A stretch of 64,000 nt of DNA from Paraburkholderia sp. PREW-6R. Lineage in GTDB: Bacteria; Pseudomonadota; Gammaproteobacteria; Burkholderiales; Burkholderiaceae. The notes under the pieces were generated by a model. It made no database searches. It saw only the letters and a program-made list of their open reading frames with translations, and was not told the DNA's origin. Of this stretch, positions 62,687 through 64,000 are shown one piece after another (position 1 is the stretch's first letter; the number at the start of each line of letters is the position of its first letter). The stretch is taken from contig NZ_CP155074.1 of NCBI RefSeq assembly GCF_039621805.1, positions 1,488,001 through 1,552,000 of the forward strand, read 5' to 3'. Both the position numbers and the translations under genes were made by a program.

Positions 62687-63820
62687 ATGTTGATCAGGAA
62701 CGCTCGCATCGTGACGCGAGACGAAGTATTCACCGGCGTGCTGCGCGTCGAAGACGGCGTAATCCGTGACGTTGAACGCGGCACCACGTCGGCACGTGAA
62801 GCGGAAGACTGGGACGGCGACTATCTGCTGCCGGGTTTGATCGAACTGCATACGGACAATCTCGAGAAGCACCTCGCACCGCGTCCGGGCGTGCACTGGA
62901 ATACCGATGCCGCCTTCGTGATTCACGACGCGCAAGTCGCTGCCGCCGGCATCACCACCGTTTTCGACGCGCTCGCAATCGGCTCGCGTTCGAATGTGGG
63001 ACTGCGCGGCCGCGATCAGCAAACGCAATGCGCCGAAGCGCTCACGCGCTTTTCCGGACGCAACCTGCTGCGTGCCGAACATTTTTTGCATTTGCGCTGC
63101 GAGATCGCGACGGCCGACGTCGTGGAAGTATTCGATACGCTGTGCGCGCACCCGCTGCTCAGGCTCGCATCGGTCATGGATCACACGCCCGGTCAGCGCC
63201 AGTGGCATGACCACGAGCAATGGCGCCGTTTCCAGGAGCGTAACGGGAAACTGAGCGACGAACTTGTGGCCACCGCCCTCGTTCAGTTGTCCGTGGAACA
63301 GGAACGTTACGCGGACGCACATCGCCATGAAATCGTCGCGCGTTGCAAGCGGCTCGGCATTCCGGTGGCGAGCCATGACGACACACTGATCGAGCACGTC
63401 GAGCAGGCCAAGGCAGAGGGCATCGTGCTGGCCGAATTTCCCACCACGCGCGTGGCCGCCGAGGCGGCCCGCGAACACGGCATCTCGACGATCATGGGCG
63501 CACCGAACATCGTGCGCGGTGGGTCACACTCGGGCAACGTGTCCGCGCTCGAACTGGCTCGCGCGAATCTGCTCGATATTCTGTCGTCGGATTATGTGCC
63601 GTCCAGCCTGCTGACCGCCGTGTTCGAACTGGTCTACGAGGCCGGCTGGTCGCTGCCGCGCGCAATGGCGACTGTGTCCGCGGAACCGGCGCGTACCGCC
63701 GGTCTGCACGATCGCGGAGCCATCGAGCGCGGCCTGCGCGCGGACTTCGTGCGCGTGACGATGCTCGACAGGCTGCCGGTGCCGCGCGCCACCTACCGGG
63801 CCGGCGCACGGATCGTCTGA
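62687..63820 (+). CDS. phnM: Alpha-D-ribose 1-methylphosphonate 5-triphosphate diphosphatase PhnM
   Basis: A 377-residue metal-dependent amidohydrolase-superfamily protein: LPGLIELHTDNLEKHLAPRP supplies metal His ligands, VMDHTPGQRQW and SHDDT others. It removes pyrophosphate to give the PhnJ substrate. GGAG lies seven bases before the ATG. It is the last gene of the plus-strand phn operon; the phnCDE importer is not in the window. Confidence 0.94.
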   Translation: MLIRNARIVTRDEVFTGVLRVEDGVIRDVERGTTSAREAEDWDGDYLLPGLIELHTDNLEKHLAPRPGVHWNTDAAFVIHDAQVAAAGITTVFDALAIGSRSNVGLRGRDQQTQCAEALTRFSGRNLLRAEHFLHLRCEIATADVVEVFDTLCAHPLLRLASVMDHTPGQRQWHDHEQWRRFQERNGKLSDELVATALVQLSVEQERYADAHRHEIVARCKRLGIPVASHDDTLIEHVEQAKAEGIVLAEFPTTRVAAEAAREHGISTIMGAPNIVRGGSHSGNVSALELARANLLDILSSDYVPSSLLTAVFELVYEAGWSLPRAMATVSAEPARTAGLHDRGAIERGLRADFVRVTMLDRLPVPRATYRAGARIV

Positions 63821-63859
63821 AAAGCGGAACGCCGGGGCAGTTTTTCGCTAACCAAAGGT

Positions 63860-64000
63860 CTAGCGATCGGACTGCAACTGCCCCCAGGTAACCAGCACTT
63901 TCTGGATGCCGCGTGCGTAAGCATCACGCGCTCGCGGCGTTTCGGAGTGGTAGGCGCCAATCGCGCGCCATGTGTTGCCGTGCTTGACCATCTTCTGCTT
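63860..64000 (-). CDS. Lytic transglycosylase (SLT domain), 3' end only
   Basis: The last 46 codons of a minus-strand gene entering from the right edge, ending with TAG at 63860. The visible sequence includes TWRAIGAYHSETPRARDAYA, which matches the C-terminal part of IagB/IpgF-like single-domain lytic transglycosylases. It is convergent with phnM. The catalytic Glu lies outside the window. Confidence 0.7.
   Translation of the reverse strand, partial: KQKMVKHGNTWRAIGAYHSETPRARDAYARGIQKVLVTWGQLQSDR

Noticed and set aside
1..64000. tRNA genes, CRISPR arrays, IS elements or prophage
   Set aside because: No tRNA T-loop signatures, regularly spaced identical repeats, transposase or phage genes were recognised.

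Overview
The window is a GC-rich (roughly 63-65%) bacterial chromosome segment with tightly packed genes, ATGA-type gene overlaps and typical Burkholderiales content: a Tad/Flp pilus locus, a C-P lyase cluster, a PcaF-type thiolase, a tetronate catabolism operon, a LacI-controlled sugar ABC operon and many LysR/GntR/IclR regulators. It most resembles Burkholderia sensu lato, and Paraburkholderia is a reasonable guess. The genus is inferred from gene content, not from a marker gene. No rRNA, tRNA, CRISPR array, insertion sequence or phage gene was seen.

Layout. 1-3.8 kb (minus): RND efflux pump, with the adaptor running off the left edge. 4-6.8 kb: VOC protein, divergent LysR regulator, LysE-type exporter, small membrane protein. 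6.8-8.6 kb: SulP anion transporter. 9.2-10.1 kb: RIO-type kinase behind a possible leaderless upstream ORF. 10.2-17.1 kb (minus): six-gene beta-glucoside operon (GH1 glycosidase, binding protein, two permeases, ATPase, LacI) with a perfect LacI-type operator upstream. 17.2-19.6 kb: DUF2252 protein and a secreted orphan. 19.9-23.6 kb: GlxA/FtrA-type regulator divergent from a rhodanese, then an MHYT-GGDEF-EAL c-di-GMP protein. 23.6-25.5 kb (minus): M23 peptidase, small membrane coiled-coil protein and bactofilin, a likely cell-envelope/shape module. 26-27.3 kb: aspartate carbamoyltransferase with an N-terminal helix-turn-helix-like extension. 27.3-30.3 kb: secreted esterase, aldo/keto reductase, divergent LysR.

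30.7-43.3 kb (plus): a complete Tad pilus operon: flp, cpaA, cpaB, cpaC, cpaD, cpaE, cpaF, tadB, tadC, tadD, two TadE/F-like pseudopilins and a VWA-containing TadG-like protein. 43.4-45.8 kb: single-domain response regulator, a GNAT acetyltransferase broken by an in-frame TAG, a LprI-like protein and a secreted protein with an internal duplication. 46-47.2 kb: pcaF with a terminator and a tandem IclR-type operator. 47.5-53.0 kb (minus): a complete L-threonate/D-erythronate pathway (GntR, ltnD, otnK, otnC, otnI, denD), facing a PcaR-like IclR regulator. 54.2-55.4 kb: M20 amidohydrolase. 55.6-63.8 kb: divergent phosphonate cluster, phnF-DUF1045-phnN on minus and phnGHIJKLM on plus, around a perfect palindromic operator. 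The right edge holds the end of a lytic transglycosylase gene.

Most of the window is recognisable machinery. I did not find a clearly new multi-gene system. The best leads are the HTH-like extension on aspartate carbamoyltransferase, the putative leaderless uORF coupled to the RIO kinase, the bactofilin/coiled-coil/M23 module, the histidine ladder in CpaF, and 12-bp minisatellite-like repeats, one of which has lengthened the C-terminus of OtnI.
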